NCBI RefSeq assembly: GCF_024748695.1
Contig: NZ_CP087176.1
Location: 1,667,501-1,731,500, forward strand
Direction of reading: 5' to 3'
Length of the DNA stretch: 64,000 bases
Origin: Pseudomonas sp. B21-040
GTDB lineage: Bacteria; Pseudomonadota; Gammaproteobacteria; Pseudomonadales; Pseudomonadaceae
Made by a program: the position numbers and the translations under genes
Notes under the pieces: generated by a model
Seen by the model: only the letters and a program-made list of their open reading frames with translations
What the model was told of the DNA's origin: nothing
The model's database searches: none
Shown: positions 1 to 10,404 of the stretch, piece by piece
Layout: each line of letters opens with the position of its first letter
How positions within the stretch are numbered: the first letter of the stretch is position 1

Positions 1-1
1 C

Positions 2-760
2 AAGAGTCTGCGCGGCGGTACCCTGTTGCTGACGCCGCTCAAGGGTATCGACGGCAACGTCTATGCCATCGCCCAGGGCAACCTGGTGGTGGGCGGTTTT
101 GATGCCGAAGGCCGTGACGGTTCGAAGATCACCGTCAACGTTCCGTCGGCCGGTCGTATCCCTGGTGGTGCGTCGGTCGAGCGTTCAGTGCCGAGCGGTT
201 TCAACCAGGGCAACAGCCTGACGCTGAACCTCAACCGTTCGGACTTCACCACCGCCAAGCGCATCGTCGACAAGATCAACAACATGCTCGGCCCGGGCGT
301 TGCCCAGGCCATCGACGGCGGTTCGATCCGCGTCAGCGCACCGCTTGATCCAAGTCAGCGGGTCGACTACCTGTCGCTCCTGGAAAACCTTGAAGTCGAT
401 CCGGGGCAGGCGGTGGCGAAAGTCATCATCAACTCGCGTACCGGCACCATCGTGATCGGCCAGAACGTCAAGGTTTCACCGGCCGCCGTGACGCACGGCA
501 GCCTGACCGTGACCATTACCGAAGACCCGATTGTCAGCCAGCCCGGCCCTCTGTCCAATGGTCAGACGGCGGTTGTGCCGCGCTCGCGGGTTAACGCACA
601 GCAAGAAGCCAAGCCGATGTTCAAGTTCGGCCCGGGCACCACTCTCGACGAAATCGTGCGTGCGGTGAACCAGGTCGGCGCGGCACCGGGCGACTTGATG
701 GCGATCCTCGAAGCACTGAAACAGGCTGGCGCATTGCAAGCCGACCTGATCGTGATCTAA
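2..760 (+). CDS. flgI: Flagellar P-ring protein FlgI (partial, 5' end missing)
   Basis: The reading frame is open from base 2 and runs to a TAA stop, giving the last 252 residues of a protein that is usually about 370 residues. FlgI is a secreted protein that forms the P ring around the rod in the peptidoglycan layer. The segment shows typical FlgI text such as [21 protein letters not shown] and the C-terminal [18 protein letters not shown]. The start codon and signal peptide lie outside the window. flgJ follows after 12 bp, as in other Pseudomonas flg operons. The family assignment is firm; only the missing N-terminus limits the entry. Confidence 0.96.
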   Translation, partial: KSLRGGTLLLTPLKGIDGNVYAIAQGNLVVGGFDAEGRDGSKITVNVPSAGRIPGGASVERSVPSGFNQGNSLTLNLNRSDFTTAKRIVDKINNMLGPGVAQAIDGGSIRVSAPLDPSQRVDYLSLLENLEVDPGQAVAKVIINSRTGTIVIGQNVKVSPAAVTHGSLTVTITEDPIVSQPGPLSNGQTAVVPRSRVNAQQEAKPMFKFGPGTTLDEIVRAVNQVGAAPGDLMAILEALKQAGALQADLIVI

Positions 761-772
761 GGGACCGTCGTC

Positions 773-2068
773 ATGGATATGCGCAAGAGCGGTCTGGTCA
801 GCAGTAGCGACTCCGGTTCCTATTCGGACTTGAATCGCTTGAACCAGCTCAAGGTGGGCGACAAGAACAGTGACGGCAACATGCGCAAGGTTGCGCAGGA
901 ATTCGAGTCGCTGTTCCTTGGTGAAATGCTCAAGTCCATGCGCTCGGCCACCGAAGCGTTGGGCAAGGACAACCCGCTCAACACGCCGGCGGCCAAGCAG
1001 TATCAGGAAATGTACGACCAGCAGTTGGCCATTTCCATGTCCCGTGAGGGCGGTGGTATTGGTCTGGCGGACGTGCTGATGCGTCAGATGTCGAAGAACA
1101 AACCACTGGCGCCGGGTGAGGCGGCAGCGGCATCCGCGGCCAAGCAGGAAGCGGCGAAAGCCGCCGTGCCGACGCCGATTGCAGCGGGCACCGTGGCCAC
1201 CGACGGTCCGCTGTCGCGGCTCAATGGTCAGCGTCCGTTGTGGGCTTCGCGCTCGGTGAAAGCGCCGGCAGGCGAGGGCACGCATCGCAATGACATGGAG
1301 CTGATCAATCAGCGTCGTCTGGCCTTGCCACCGAAACTGGCGGATCGCTTGCTCGCCGGTCTGGTGCCTTCGGCAACGACTGCTGCGACCGCCAACAAAC
1401 CGTTGTTGCCTGAGCGTGGCGTCGCGACGCCTGCGGCAGCGACCGGTGCCGGTCCGCTGTTCAATGGTGACTGGCTGGCCTCGCAAACGGACACGAAATC
1501 GAGCGGACGCCTGCAGATTTACGGCCGTGCCATGGCGCAGATTCCCCTGGCACCGCCGAAGAAAGCCTTCAGTTCCGCCGACGAATTCGTCAACACCATG
1601 CTGCCGATGGCCAAGGAAGCCGCCGAGCGCATTGGCGTCGATCCGCGTTACCTGGTGGCCCAGGCGGCGCTGGAAACCGGTTGGGGTAAATCGGTCATGC
1701 GCGCCCAGGATGGCAGCAGTAGCCACAACCTGTTCGGCATCAAGGCCGGCACCAGTTGGAAGGGCGATTCGGCGCGGGCCATCACCAGCGAATTCAGGAA
1801 TGGCGAGATGGTCAAGGAGACGGCCGAGTTCCGTTCCTACGACTCGTACAAAGACAGCTTCCATGACCTTGTGACTTTGCTGCAAACCAACAATCGCTAT
1901 CAAGATGTTGTGAAGTCGGCCGATAACCCAGAACAGTTTGTACGCGAGTTGCAGAAAGCCGGGTATGCAACCGACCCGGATTACGCAAGCAAGATCTCGC
2001 AGATAGCCAAGCAGATGACGAGTTACCAAAACTACGCTGCGGCGGGCGCTTCCACCACGCCTCTATAG
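773..2068 (+). CDS. flgJ: Flagellar rod-assembly protein / peptidoglycan hydrolase FlgJ
   Basis: FlgJ caps the growing rod and cuts peptidoglycan so the rod can cross the wall. The 431-aa product has the expected two parts. An N-terminal rod-binding domain lies at about residues 38-100 (AQEFESLFLGEMLKSMR). After an Ala/Pro-rich linker comes a C-terminal beta-N-acetylglucosaminidase domain at about 265-410. The likely catalytic glutamate is Glu301 in AQAALETGWGKS, followed by NLFGIKAG. It is longer than the enteric protein (about 313 aa) because of the linker, which is usual in Pseudomonas. The ATG at 773 follows flgI by 12 bp, and flgK starts 23 bp after the stop, so all three are probably co-transcribed. 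Confidence 0.97.
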   Translation: MDMRKSGLVSSSDSGSYSDLNRLNQLKVGDKNSDGNMRKVAQEFESLFLGEMLKSMRSATEALGKDNPLNTPAAKQYQEMYDQQLAISMSREGGGIGLADVLMRQMSKNKPLAPGEAAAASAAKQEAAKAAVPTPIAAGTVATDGPLSRLNGQRPLWASRSVKAPAGEGTHRNDMELINQRRLALPPKLADRLLAGLVPSATTAATANKPLLPERGVATPAAATGAGPLFNGDWLASQTDTKSSGRLQIYGRAMAQIPLAPPKKAFSSADEFVNTMLPMAKEAAERIGVDPRYLVAQAALETGWGKSVMRAQDGSSSHNLFGIKAGTSWKGDSARAITSEFRNGEMVKETAEFRSYDSYKDSFHDLVTLLQTNNRYQDVVKSADNPEQFVRELQKAGYATDPDYASKISQIAKQMTSYQNYAAAGASTTPL

Positions 2069-2091
2069 GCACAAGGCATAAGGTCTGAACC

Positions 2092-4158
2092 ATGAGTTTG
2101 CTCAATATCGGGATGTCGGGTCTGGCCGCTGGCCAATCCTCGTTGATGACTACCGGCAATAACATTGCCAACGCCGACACCGCCGGTTATTCGCGTCAGC
2201 AAACCGTGCAGAGCAGCAAAGCCTCGAATCAATTCGGCAACGTCTACATCGGCACCGGCACGACCCTGGCCGATGTGCGTCGGGTGTACAACAGCTACCT
2301 CGATGCACAACTGCAGACCACCACCTCGCTCAACAGCGATGCGGCCGCGTACGCCGGGCAGATCAGCCCGCTCGATGCCTTGCTGTCGGACAGCGGCACC
2401 GGCCTCAACGGCGCGCTGACCAAGTTCTTCGCCTCGGTGCAGAACGTCAACGCCAAGCCGGGTGACGATGCGTCTCGTCAATTGCTGCTCAGCGATGCTC
2501 AGGCCTTGAGCGCTCGTTTCAACTCCGTATCCAGCCAGTTGACCGCGCAGAACGCCAGCATCAACGGCAACCTGACGAACATGGCCGACCAGATCAACAA
2601 ACTGGCCGCCACCGTGGCCCAGATGAACCAGAAAATCTCCGAGGTTTCCAAGGCCGGCGGCATGCCGAACGAGTTGCTCGATGCGCGCAACGAAACCGTG
2701 CGTCAGCTCTCCACCTTCACCGGCGCGCAAGTCATCGAGCGCGACGGCAACCTTGATGTGTACCTGGGCAGCGGCCAGCCGCTGGTCATGGGCGGTACCG
2801 CCAGCACCCTGCAAGTGGTGCCGAGCCTGGCCGATCCTTCGCGCATGGGCATTCAGCTCAACCGTGGCGGCAGCACTGTCGACATCACCTCGGTGATCAC
2901 CGGTGGCGAGATTGGCGGTCTGCTGCGCTACCGCAGCACCGTGCTCGATCCGGCCATGAACGAGCTGGGACGCGTGGCGCTGGTCGTCGCCGATCAGATG
3001 AACGGCCTCCAGGCCCAGGGCATCGACAAGAACGGTGCGTTCGGTTCCAACCTGTTCAACAGCATCAACAGTGCCGCACAGATGGCCGATCGCAGTGTTG
3101 CCACCGTCGGCAACAGCGCCGGTTCAGGCGACTTCGATGTGAGCATCGAGGACAGCGGCAAGCTGACTATCAACGATTACAAAGTCACCTTCACCAGTGG
3201 CACCAACTACACCGTACAACGTCTGCCGGACGGCACGTCCATGGGCGCATTCAGCACCCTGACCACGCCGCCGCCAGTGATTGACGGTTTCTCGTTGACG
3301 CTCAGTGGCGGTACTGCCGCCGCCGGTGATACGTTCAAGATCACCCCGACCCGCAACGCGGCGGCGAACATCAAGACCGAGATGACCGACTCCAAGCGTC
3401 TGGCGATCGCGGCACCGTTGAGCGCGGCCATTGCGCCGGGCGGCAGCGGTACCCTGACCATTTCGTCCAGCGGTCAGCCAACCGTGACCACGAAGTTCGA
3501 CATCTACGACACGGCCACCACCGCACTCATCCAGAACGGCATGAAAACCTCCATGCCGGTCAAAGTGGTGTTCGGTGCCCCGGCGGCCGGTGGTGCCAGC
3601 CAGCCTTACCAGTTGCTCGATGCCAAAGGCGTGCAGATCAGCACCGGCACCATCATACCGAACCAGAACAACACCCTGAGCCTGACCGTGCCGCTGCAAG
3701 ATGGCACGGGTGCGCCGATCATGGATCCGGGCCCACCTGCCGTGCAGCGTACGGTCAGCTTCGACATGACCGTGGCCGGTTCGCCGGCCACTGGCACAGC
3801 GGTGGACATCAACATCGCGCAACCAGGCACGATGGATAACCGTAACGGCACCGCACTGGCCGGCTTGCAGACCAAGCAGGTGGTCGACACCGGCTCCGCG
3901 AGCAAAGGCATTTCCCTGACCGACGCCTACGGCAAACTGGTCGAGGGTGTGGGCGCCAAAGCTGCTCAGGGCAAGCTCGACAGCGCCGCGACCGGCGCCA
4001 TCCTGGACAACGCCAAGGGCGCTCGCGATTCGCTGTCCGGTGTCGACCTCGATGAGGAAACCGGCAACCTGGTCAAATACCAGCAGTACTACACCGCCTC
4101 TTCGCAGATCATTAAAGCTGCGCAAGAAATCTTCAGCACACTGATCAACAGTCTTTAA
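2092..4158 (+). CDS. flgK: Flagellar hook-associated protein 1 (FlgK)
   Basis: FlgK is the first junction protein between hook and filament. The 688-aa product starts with the family signature MSLLNIGMSGLAAGQSSL and NIANADTAGYSRQ, which form the D0/D1 coiled-coil region. It ends with a matching C-terminal helix (YQQYYTASSQIIKAAQEIFSTLINSL). The middle, about residues 330-600, is Thr/Gly-rich and variable, and makes the protein longer than enteric FlgK (about 547 aa). The ATG at 2092 gives the conserved N-terminus used for type III export. flgL begins 13 bp after the stop, so the pair is translated from one message. Confidence 0.97.
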   Translation: MSLLNIGMSGLAAGQSSLMTTGNNIANADTAGYSRQQTVQSSKASNQFGNVYIGTGTTLADVRRVYNSYLDAQLQTTTSLNSDAAAYAGQISPLDALLSDSGTGLNGALTKFFASVQNVNAKPGDDASRQLLLSDAQALSARFNSVSSQLTAQNASINGNLTNMADQINKLAATVAQMNQKISEVSKAGGMPNELLDARNETVRQLSTFTGAQVIERDGNLDVYLGSGQPLVMGGTASTLQVVPSLADPSRMGIQLNRGGSTVDITSVITGGEIGGLLRYRSTVLDPAMNELGRVALVVADQMNGLQAQGIDKNGAFGSNLFNSINSAAQMADRSVATVGNSAGSGDFDVSIEDSGKLTINDYKVTFTSGTNYTVQRLPDGTSMGAFSTLTTPPPVIDGFSLTLSGGTAAAGDTFKITPTRNAAANIKTEMTDSKRLAIAAPLSAAIAPGGSGTLTISSSGQPTVTTKFDIYDTATTALIQNGMKTSMPVKVVFGAPAAGGASQPYQLLDAKGVQISTGTIIPNQNNTLSLTVPLQDGTGAPIMDPGPPAVQRTVSFDMTVAGSPATGTAVDINIAQPGTMDNRNGTALAGLQTKQVVDTGSASKGISLTDAYGKLVEGVGAKAAQGKLDSAATGAILDNAKGARDSLSGVDLDEETGNLVKYQQYYTASSQIIKAAQEIFSTLINSL

Positions 4159-4171
4159 GGAGTCGTAGCCC

Positions 4172-5737
4172 ATGCGCATTTCTACCGCCCAGTTTTACGA
4201 GTCCTCTGCTGCCAACTATCAGAAGAACTTCTCCAACGTGGTCAAGAGCAGCGAAGAGGCCAGCAGCCTGGTTCGCATCAACACTGCTGCGGATGATCCG
4301 GTTGGCGCTTCGCGTTTGTTGCAGCTCGGCCAACAGGCTTCGATGCTCGACCAGTACAAAGCCAACACCAATACCCTGAAGTCGACCCTGGGTCAGACCG
4401 AGTCGGTCATGACCAGCATCACCAACGTACTTCAGCGCGCCCAGGAACTGGCGATCGGTGCCGGCAACGCCGGTTACACCGACGCCGACCGTCAGGCCAA
4501 CGCTTCGGAACTGGGTCAGATCGAAGAGCAGTTGCTGAGCCTGATGAACAGCCAGGACGAGAACGGCAAGTACATCTTCTCCGGCTCCAAGGGCGACACC
4601 GTGCCGTTCACCCGCAACGCCGATGGTACCTACAGCTACAACGGCGACCAGGTCACCCTCGATTTGAAAGTCGGCGACACCATGTCGATGGCCACCAATA
4701 GCACCGGTTGGGAAGTGTTCCAGCAGGCCGTCAACACCAGCCGCAGCCAGGTCACCATGACCGCGCCGGCCGTGGATGACGGTCGCGTGGTCCTGTCCAA
4801 TGGCCAGGTGTCGTCGAGCGTGACCTACAACAGCAAGTTCCGTTCGGGCGAGCCGTACACCGTCGATTTCGTCAGCGGCACCCAGTTGAAAATCACCGAC
4901 TCGGGCGGTAACGACGTGACCGCTGAAGCCAGTCAGGGTGGCGCGTTCAACCCGGCGACCACGGTTGGCCAGACCGTGTCGTTCCGTGGCGTCGACCTGA
5001 ACCTGAACATCAATCTGGCGGTCGGTGACAACGCAGCCACCGTGCTGCCAGGCCACAGCTTTACGCTTGCGGCCAAGCCTGACACCTTCACGGCAACCCG
5101 CAGCCCGGGCAACCCGACAGCCACTCAGGTCACTGGCAGCAGCATCACCAACCCAGTGGCTTATCACGCCAGTTTCCCTACGGGATCGGCAGTGATGAAG
5201 TTCACCAGCGCCACGGCGTTCGACCTGTACGCAGCACCTTTGACCGCCAACAGCCAGCCAGTGTCTTCCGGCACCGTAGCGGCTGGCATCGCCACCGCTT
5301 CGGGCGTGAGCTTCACCCTGGCCGGTACGCCGGGCGCGGGCGATCAGTTCAGCGTGGCCGTCAATACCCACGAAACCCAGAACATCCTGGATACCGTGAA
5401 CCAGTTGAAGACTGCGCTGAATACGCCAATCAGCGGCAATCCGATCCAGATTCAGAAGTTTCAGGCTGCGTTGGCCTCGGGCATCGGCAACCTGGCGAGC
5501 GGCAGCGATCAGTTGTCCAGCTCTCTGAGTTCGGTGGGCGGTCGTGGTGCAGCCCTGTCTACCCAGAGCGAAACCAATCAGAGTCTGGTCATGGCCAACA
5601 CCCAGACCCAGTCGGCGATCCGCGATTCTGATCCAGCCGAAGTCATGACCCGCCTGACCTTGCAGCAAACCATGTTGCAAGCGTCGCAACTGGCTTTCAG
5701 CAAGATTGCTCAACTGGGCTTGTTCAACAAAATCTGA
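4172..5737 (+). CDS. flgL: Flagellar hook-associated protein 3 (FlgL)
   Basis: FlgL is the second hook-filament junction protein, homologous to flagellin at both ends. The 521-aa product has the flagellin-like N-terminal helix (MRISTAQFYESSAANYQKNFS and RINTAADDPVGASRLLQL) and the C-terminal helix (SDPAEVMTRLTLQQTMLQASQLAFSKIAQLGLFNKI). A Thr-rich variable middle part, about residues 150-400, explains the length relative to enteric FlgL (about 317 aa). The start follows flgK by 13 bp with an AAGGAG ribosome-binding site at about 4158-4163. It is the last structural gene before the glycosylation island. Confidence 0.96.
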   Translation: MRISTAQFYESSAANYQKNFSNVVKSSEEASSLVRINTAADDPVGASRLLQLGQQASMLDQYKANTNTLKSTLGQTESVMTSITNVLQRAQELAIGAGNAGYTDADRQANASELGQIEEQLLSLMNSQDENGKYIFSGSKGDTVPFTRNADGTYSYNGDQVTLDLKVGDTMSMATNSTGWEVFQQAVNTSRSQVTMTAPAVDDGRVVLSNGQVSSSVTYNSKFRSGEPYTVDFVSGTQLKITDSGGNDVTAEASQGGAFNPATTVGQTVSFRGVDLNLNINLAVGDNAATVLPGHSFTLAAKPDTFTATRSPGNPTATQVTGSSITNPVAYHASFPTGSAVMKFTSATAFDLYAAPLTANSQPVSSGTVAAGIATASGVSFTLAGTPGAGDQFSVAVNTHETQNILDTVNQLKTALNTPISGNPIQIQKFQAALASGIGNLASGSDQLSSSLSSVGGRGAALSTQSETNQSLVMANTQTQSAIRDSDPAEVMTRLTLQQTMLQASQLAFSKIAQLGLFNKI

Positions 5738-5784
5738 GTCTGTGGCTGCCGAGCTACCAGCCGTCTTTTCCTAAGCGGTTCCGC

Positions 5785-5810
5785 AGCCTCTGCCTGAAAG
5801 GGCAGAGGCT
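5785..5810 (+). terminator. Hairpin after flgL
   Basis: A perfect 10-bp stem (AGCCTCTGCC / GGCAGAGGCT) with a 6-base loop TGAAAG lies in the 93-bp gap between flgL and the glycosyltransferase. There is no T tract after it, so it may be only a partial terminator or an mRNA-stabilising hairpin. No sigma-54 or sigma-28 promoter is evident in the gap, so read-through into the glycosyltransferase is plausible. Confidence 0.5.
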
Positions 5811-5830
5811 CGCCGCTCGAGAGTTCTGTC

Positions 5831-8800
5831 GTGAATCAACGCCCTCTAGTCAGTATCGTCATCCCTGCCTTCAACCCGCGCTTCTTCAGTCAGGCGCTGG
5901 AAAGCTCGCTTGCTCAAACTTACGAGAACGTTGAAATCGTCATTTGTGACGATTCGTCCTCCGCCGAGATTCAGCGCATCGTCGAGTCGTTTGCCGACCC
6001 TGCACACACCGTTCGTTACTTGCGCAACCCAAAGCGTCTGGGCCTGCAAAAGAACGTATTGCGCTGCGTCAAGGAAGCTCGAGGCGAGTTCATCAAAGTG
6101 CTGTGCGACGACGACCGTCTGTTTGCGCCGAGCATCGAGTTGCAGGCCCGGGTACTGATCGATCATCCCGAGGTCAACCTCGTTTGCGGTCTGCGCATGT
6201 TGAGCGATGCCGGTAACTTCATCCTGCCGCCGCGGCTCGATAACTGCCGTTTCACGTATGGTGATGCGTTGCTCAAGGGCGATGACATGTTGGCCATTTT
6301 CGAGAACACGACGAAGAATTTCATCGGCAACTTCAGCTCGACCCTGATGCGCCGTGCCGATGTGCTGGAAGTGTTGCCTGCGCTGGTCCAGGAAGGCACC
6401 GGTTTTGTCGCGATGCTCGATTTCGCTTTATTCGTGTGCCTGCTGCGACGCGGCAATATGGCGGCGCTCAACACGGTAATGAGCACCGAGCGTATGTACC
6501 CGGAACGTCTGAGCAAGACGTCGGAAATGGTCCGCGCCGGCGCTCAGGAACTGGAATGGTTGATTCAAATGCTCACCTCGCGAGGGGGGGAGTCGGCACC
6601 GGCCTCGGGTTGGGTGCGCATGGTTGATTTAAACAAGGCTGCTGATGAGCCTCGTCAGTGGGAAGAGTTGTGCGTGGTACGCGTGCTGGGCGGTCGCAAC
6701 ACCGTGGTCAACGGCCGAGTCGGCGGGCAGAGCGACAGCTATGCCGAGTTCTATCGCGAATGGCTGGCAAGCCGCCGATTTACCTCGGCGGAAACGCGGC
6801 ACATGCCGCAAACAATCAGCCGCTGGGCTGTGCGTCCGAACCTGGTGCCAATCATCATCGACACCGAGTCGGATGGCGTTGCGCTGAAAGCCACGCTGGA
6901 CAGCCTCGCCACTCAACTCTACGCACCGCAAGCCATCGTGGTGTTGTCCAACACGCCATTCGATGCCGCCGATAACGTGCTGCCATTGCCGCTTGAGGCA
7001 AATTGGTCGCGCCAGCTCAATGCTGTGATACCGCAGCTGGAAGGCGCGCACTGGTTCTACTTGCTGCGCGCCGGCGACACGTTGCGTGAGTCGTCACTGG
7101 TGGTGCTCGCGGAACGCATTGCCGGTACGCCGGGCATGCTCTGCGCCTACAGTGACGAAGGCGCGTTGGTGGAAGGGGAGTCCGTGGAGCCAGTGTTCAA
7201 GCCAGGCTTCAATCTCGACCTGATGCGTTCCTACCCATACGTCGGGCGCACCCTGGCGTTTGAGCGCCAGCGCTTTTTGGCGGTGGGCGGTTTCGATTCG
7301 GCTCATGGCGAATTGGCGCCGCATGATTTGCTCTGGCGGCTGGTGGAAGAGGCCGGGTTGCACACCATTGAGCACATCAGCGAGATTCAGGTGGAGTCGA
7401 CACAGACCTACGCCGATTGGCTGTCGTTGCCTGAAGTGATCGAAGGCAGTGAGGCGCTGGTCAGCGCGCACCTGACCCGCATCGGTCTCGAACACCGGAT
7501 TCGCGATCAAGAGTTGCCGCTGCTAAAACGCATCGATTACCTGCACACTCACCGACCTGTGGTCTCGATCATCATTGCGGCGGGCGCCTCGCTGTCCGCC
7601 TTGCAACGCTGCACGGAAAGCCTGATCGAGCAGACTACGTACGCCGAATACGAAATCCTGATTGTCGATGAAGGGCGCGGCGATTCGGCGATGGCCGATT
7701 GGCTGGGCGCGATGTCTCAGCTGGGCGCCGCGATGTTGCGAGTGCTGCCTTTTGACGGTCGTACCGGTGAAGCGTCCCTGGTCAACTTCGCAGCCAGCCA
7801 GGCGCGTGGCGAGTATCTGCTGACGCTCAACCCGCGCAGTGTGATTTGCGCCGGCGACTGGCTCGCCGAACTGCTCAACCACGCCCAGCGTCCGGAAGTC
7901 GGCGTGGTCGGCGCGCGCCTGATGAACCCCAGCGGTGCGATTGTCTCCGCCGGTTTGATTCTGGGGCTGGCCGGACCCGCCACCTCGCCGTTCCTTGGCG
8001 AACATGTCAGTGCGCGTGGCTACATGCAGCGTCTGCAAGTAGTGCAGAACTGGAGCGCGGTCAGCAGTGATTGCCTGATGGTGCGTAAAGAAGTGTTCGA
8101 CAGCCTGGGTCAGTTGGATGACGCCGAATTCAATCTGGAACTCGGCGCAACTGATCTGTGCCTCAAGGCGGATAAAAACGGCTACTTGATCGTCTGGACG
8201 CCTTTTGCGAGCGTCGTGATTGGGGAGGATGCCCCGCCAGCTGCGTCGCCGGGCGATGTGCAGGCGCTGGTACTTGAACAGGAAATTTTCTACCAAAAGT
8301 GGTTGCCGAAAATATCTCGCGATCCGGCCTACAATCCGGCGCTGACACTCGGTGTGTCGAGCTTCAGTCTGGAGCCTTCGCTGCGCAATAACTGGAATCC
8401 GTTCTGCCATCGCGACCTGCCGGTGATTCTCGGGTTGCCGGTCAACGAGTCGGCGATCGGGTATTACCGCGTGACAGCACCCCTGGCGGCACTTGAGTCG
8501 GCTGGGCGAGTCATTTCACGTGTGGCCTACGAGTCGCCATCGACCGTGGAAATCGAGCGCCTGTCGCCTGACACTATTGTTTTGCAGGGGCGCTACGGGG
8601 AAGGCTCGGCGGCAGACATTCTGCGCATGAAGAAATTCTCCAACGCCTTGCGAATTTTCGAGCTGGACGACTACATCGTCAGCACGCCGAAAAAGAACAC
8701 TCATGCGCGCAACAAGCCGGTCAACACCGAGCAGTTGCTGCGTGAGGGCATTGCCCAATGCGACCGCGTGGTGGTGACTACCCAGGCGCTGGCGGATGCC

Positions 8801-9403
8801 CTGTCGAGTATGCACAGTGAAATTCGCGTGGTGCCTAACATGCTGCCACCCGAGCCGTGGGCGACGCTGACCAGTCAACGCCGCACGTCGAAAAAACCAC
8901 GGGTTGGCTGGGGTGGCGGCACCAGCCACACCGGTGATCTGGAAATCATTGCCGAGGTGGTCCGCGAGCTGGCCGATGAAGTGGAGTGGGTGTTCTTCGG
9001 CATGTGCCCGGACGCCTTGCGCCCGTACGTTCATGAGTTTTATGGCACCATCGATCTACAAAACTACCCGTACAAACTGGCGAGCCTGAATCTCGATCTG
9101 GCACTGGCGCCGCTGGAGTTCCATATCTTCAACGATTGCAAAAGTAACCTGCGGTTGTTGGAATATGGCGCGTGCGGTTATCCGGTGATTTGCACGGATA
9201 CCCGTGCTTATGACGGTTTCTTGCCGTGCACCAAGATTTTGAGCAATAGCACCGATGAGTGGTTGCAGGCGATTCGCATGCATCTGGCTGATCCGGATGC
9301 CAGTTATCGCATGGGTGATCAATTGCGTGAGGCGGTGCATCGGGACTTCATGTTGCGGGGGGATAATCTTCAGCATTGGTTGTGGGGGTGGTTGCCAGAC
9401 TGA
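5831..9403 (+). CDS. Large multidomain glycosyltransferase (GT2-GT2-GT4 type), probable flagellin glycosyltransferase
   Basis: This 1190-aa protein probably builds or extends the sugar chain on flagellin in the cytoplasm. An N-terminal GT2 domain spans about residues 5-220 (PLVSIVIPAFN, acidic metal-binding motif DDD at 93-95). A degenerate middle segment follows. A second GT2-like domain begins near 575 (PVVSIIIAAGAS) and ends with the YLIVW motif. A C-terminal GT4-like domain spans about 862-1190 (RVGWGGGTSHTGDLE near 1024, EYGACGYPVI near 1111). The GTG start at 5831 has only a weak GAGAG upstream. Its position after flgL matches fgt1 of P. syringae and fgtA of P. aeruginosa, from memory of those loci. 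The substrate sugar cannot be read from the sequence. Confidence 0.85.
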   Translation: MNQRPLVSIVIPAFNPRFFSQALESSLAQTYENVEIVICDDSSSAEIQRIVESFADPAHTVRYLRNPKRLGLQKNVLRCVKEARGEFIKVLCDDDRLFAPSIELQARVLIDHPEVNLVCGLRMLSDAGNFILPPRLDNCRFTYGDALLKGDDMLAIFENTTKNFIGNFSSTLMRRADVLEVLPALVQEGTGFVAMLDFALFVCLLRRGNMAALNTVMSTERMYPERLSKTSEMVRAGAQELEWLIQMLTSRGGESAPASGWVRMVDLNKAADEPRQWEELCVVRVLGGRNTVVNGRVGGQSDSYAEFYREWLASRRFTSAETRHMPQTISRWAVRPNLVPIIIDTESDGVALKATLDSLATQLYAPQAIVVLSNTPFDAADNVLPLPLEANWSRQLNAVIPQLEGAHWFYLLRAGDTLRESSLVVLAERIAGTPGMLCAYSDEGALVEGESVEPVFKPGFNLDLMRSYPYVGRTLAFERQRFLAVGGFDSAHGELAPHDLLWRLVEEAGLHTIEHISEIQVESTQTYADWLSLPEVIEGSEALVSAHLTRIGLEHRIRDQELPLLKRIDYLHTHRPVVSIIIAAGASLSALQRCTESLIEQTTYAEYEILIVDEGRGDSAMADWLGAMSQLGAAMLRVLPFDGRTGEASLVNFAASQARGEYLLTLNPRSVICAGDWLAELLNHAQRPEVGVVGARLMNPSGAIVSAGLILGLAGPATSPFLGEHVSARGYMQRLQVVQNWSAVSSDCLMVRKEVFDSLGQLDDAEFNLELGATDLCLKADKNGYLIVWTPFASVVIGEDAPPAASPGDVQALVLEQEIFYQKWLPKISRDPAYNPALTLGVSSFSLEPSLRNNWNPFCHRDLPVILGLPVNESAIGYYRVTAPLAALESAGRVISRVAYESPSTVEIERLSPDTIVLQGRYGEGSAADILRMKKFSNALRIFELDDYIVSTPKKNTHARNKPVNTEQLLREGIAQCDRVVVTTQALADALSSMHSEIRVVPNMLPPEPWATLTSQRRTSKKPRVGWGGGTSHTGDLEIIAEVVRELADEVEWVFFGMCPDALRPYVHEFYGTIDLQNYPYKLASLNLDLALAPLEFHIFNDCKSNLRLLEYGACGYPVICTDTRAYDGFLPCTKILSNSTDEWLQAIRMHLADPDASYRMGDQLREAVHRDFMLRGDNLQHWLWGWLPD

Positions 9404-9473
9404 TTTTCTGCGTTCGGTCCGTGGGGGGCGGATCAAAATCAAAGGCTTCGTGTGTGCGCTTTGGTCTGAGTGA

Positions 9474-10181
<708 letters not shown>

Positions 10182-10251
10182 GTGCCCAATCCCAAGTTCA
10201 CCTCCAACTACAAACCTTCACCCCCTCCATCAGTCGCCCACCCCAAGCAAT

Positions 10252-10267
10252 TGGCTCACTTCCTGCA
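10252..10267 (+). promoter_or_regulatory. Candidate sigma-54 promoter for the rfbF glycan operon
   Basis: TGGCTCACTTCCTGCA matches the -24/-12 consensus (TGGCAC-N5-TTGCA) at the invariant GG and GC with the correct 10-bp interval; the -12 half reads CTGCA rather than TTGCA. It lies 137 bp upstream of the rfbF start, leaving a long leader similar in length to the one before the ketoacyl synthase gene. The match is moderate and unsupported by other data. Confidence 0.4.
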
Positions 10268-10404
10268 AGTCCCCCGTATATCGCCATAAATCCTTCACCT
10301 CAAAGGCGTGAAGGCCCCAGTGGCTGCGGGTTAATGATGTGCATCTGACGGTTCGCCAACCCTTGCGGGGGTGGCCAAGCCGCGTGAAGAGCAAGAGGAC
10401 AGCG

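Noticed and set aside
476..2029. Minus-strand open frame opposite flgI-flgJ
   Set aside because: Antisense shadow of GC-rich coding DNA; Arg/His-rich translation without known motifs.
4145..5713. Minus-strand open frame opposite flgL
   Set aside because: Fully antisense to flgL, whose identity is certain.
5738..5830. Sigma-54 promoter before the 1190-aa glycosyltransferase
   Set aside because: TGGC occurs but there is no TTGC/CTGC at the required distance.
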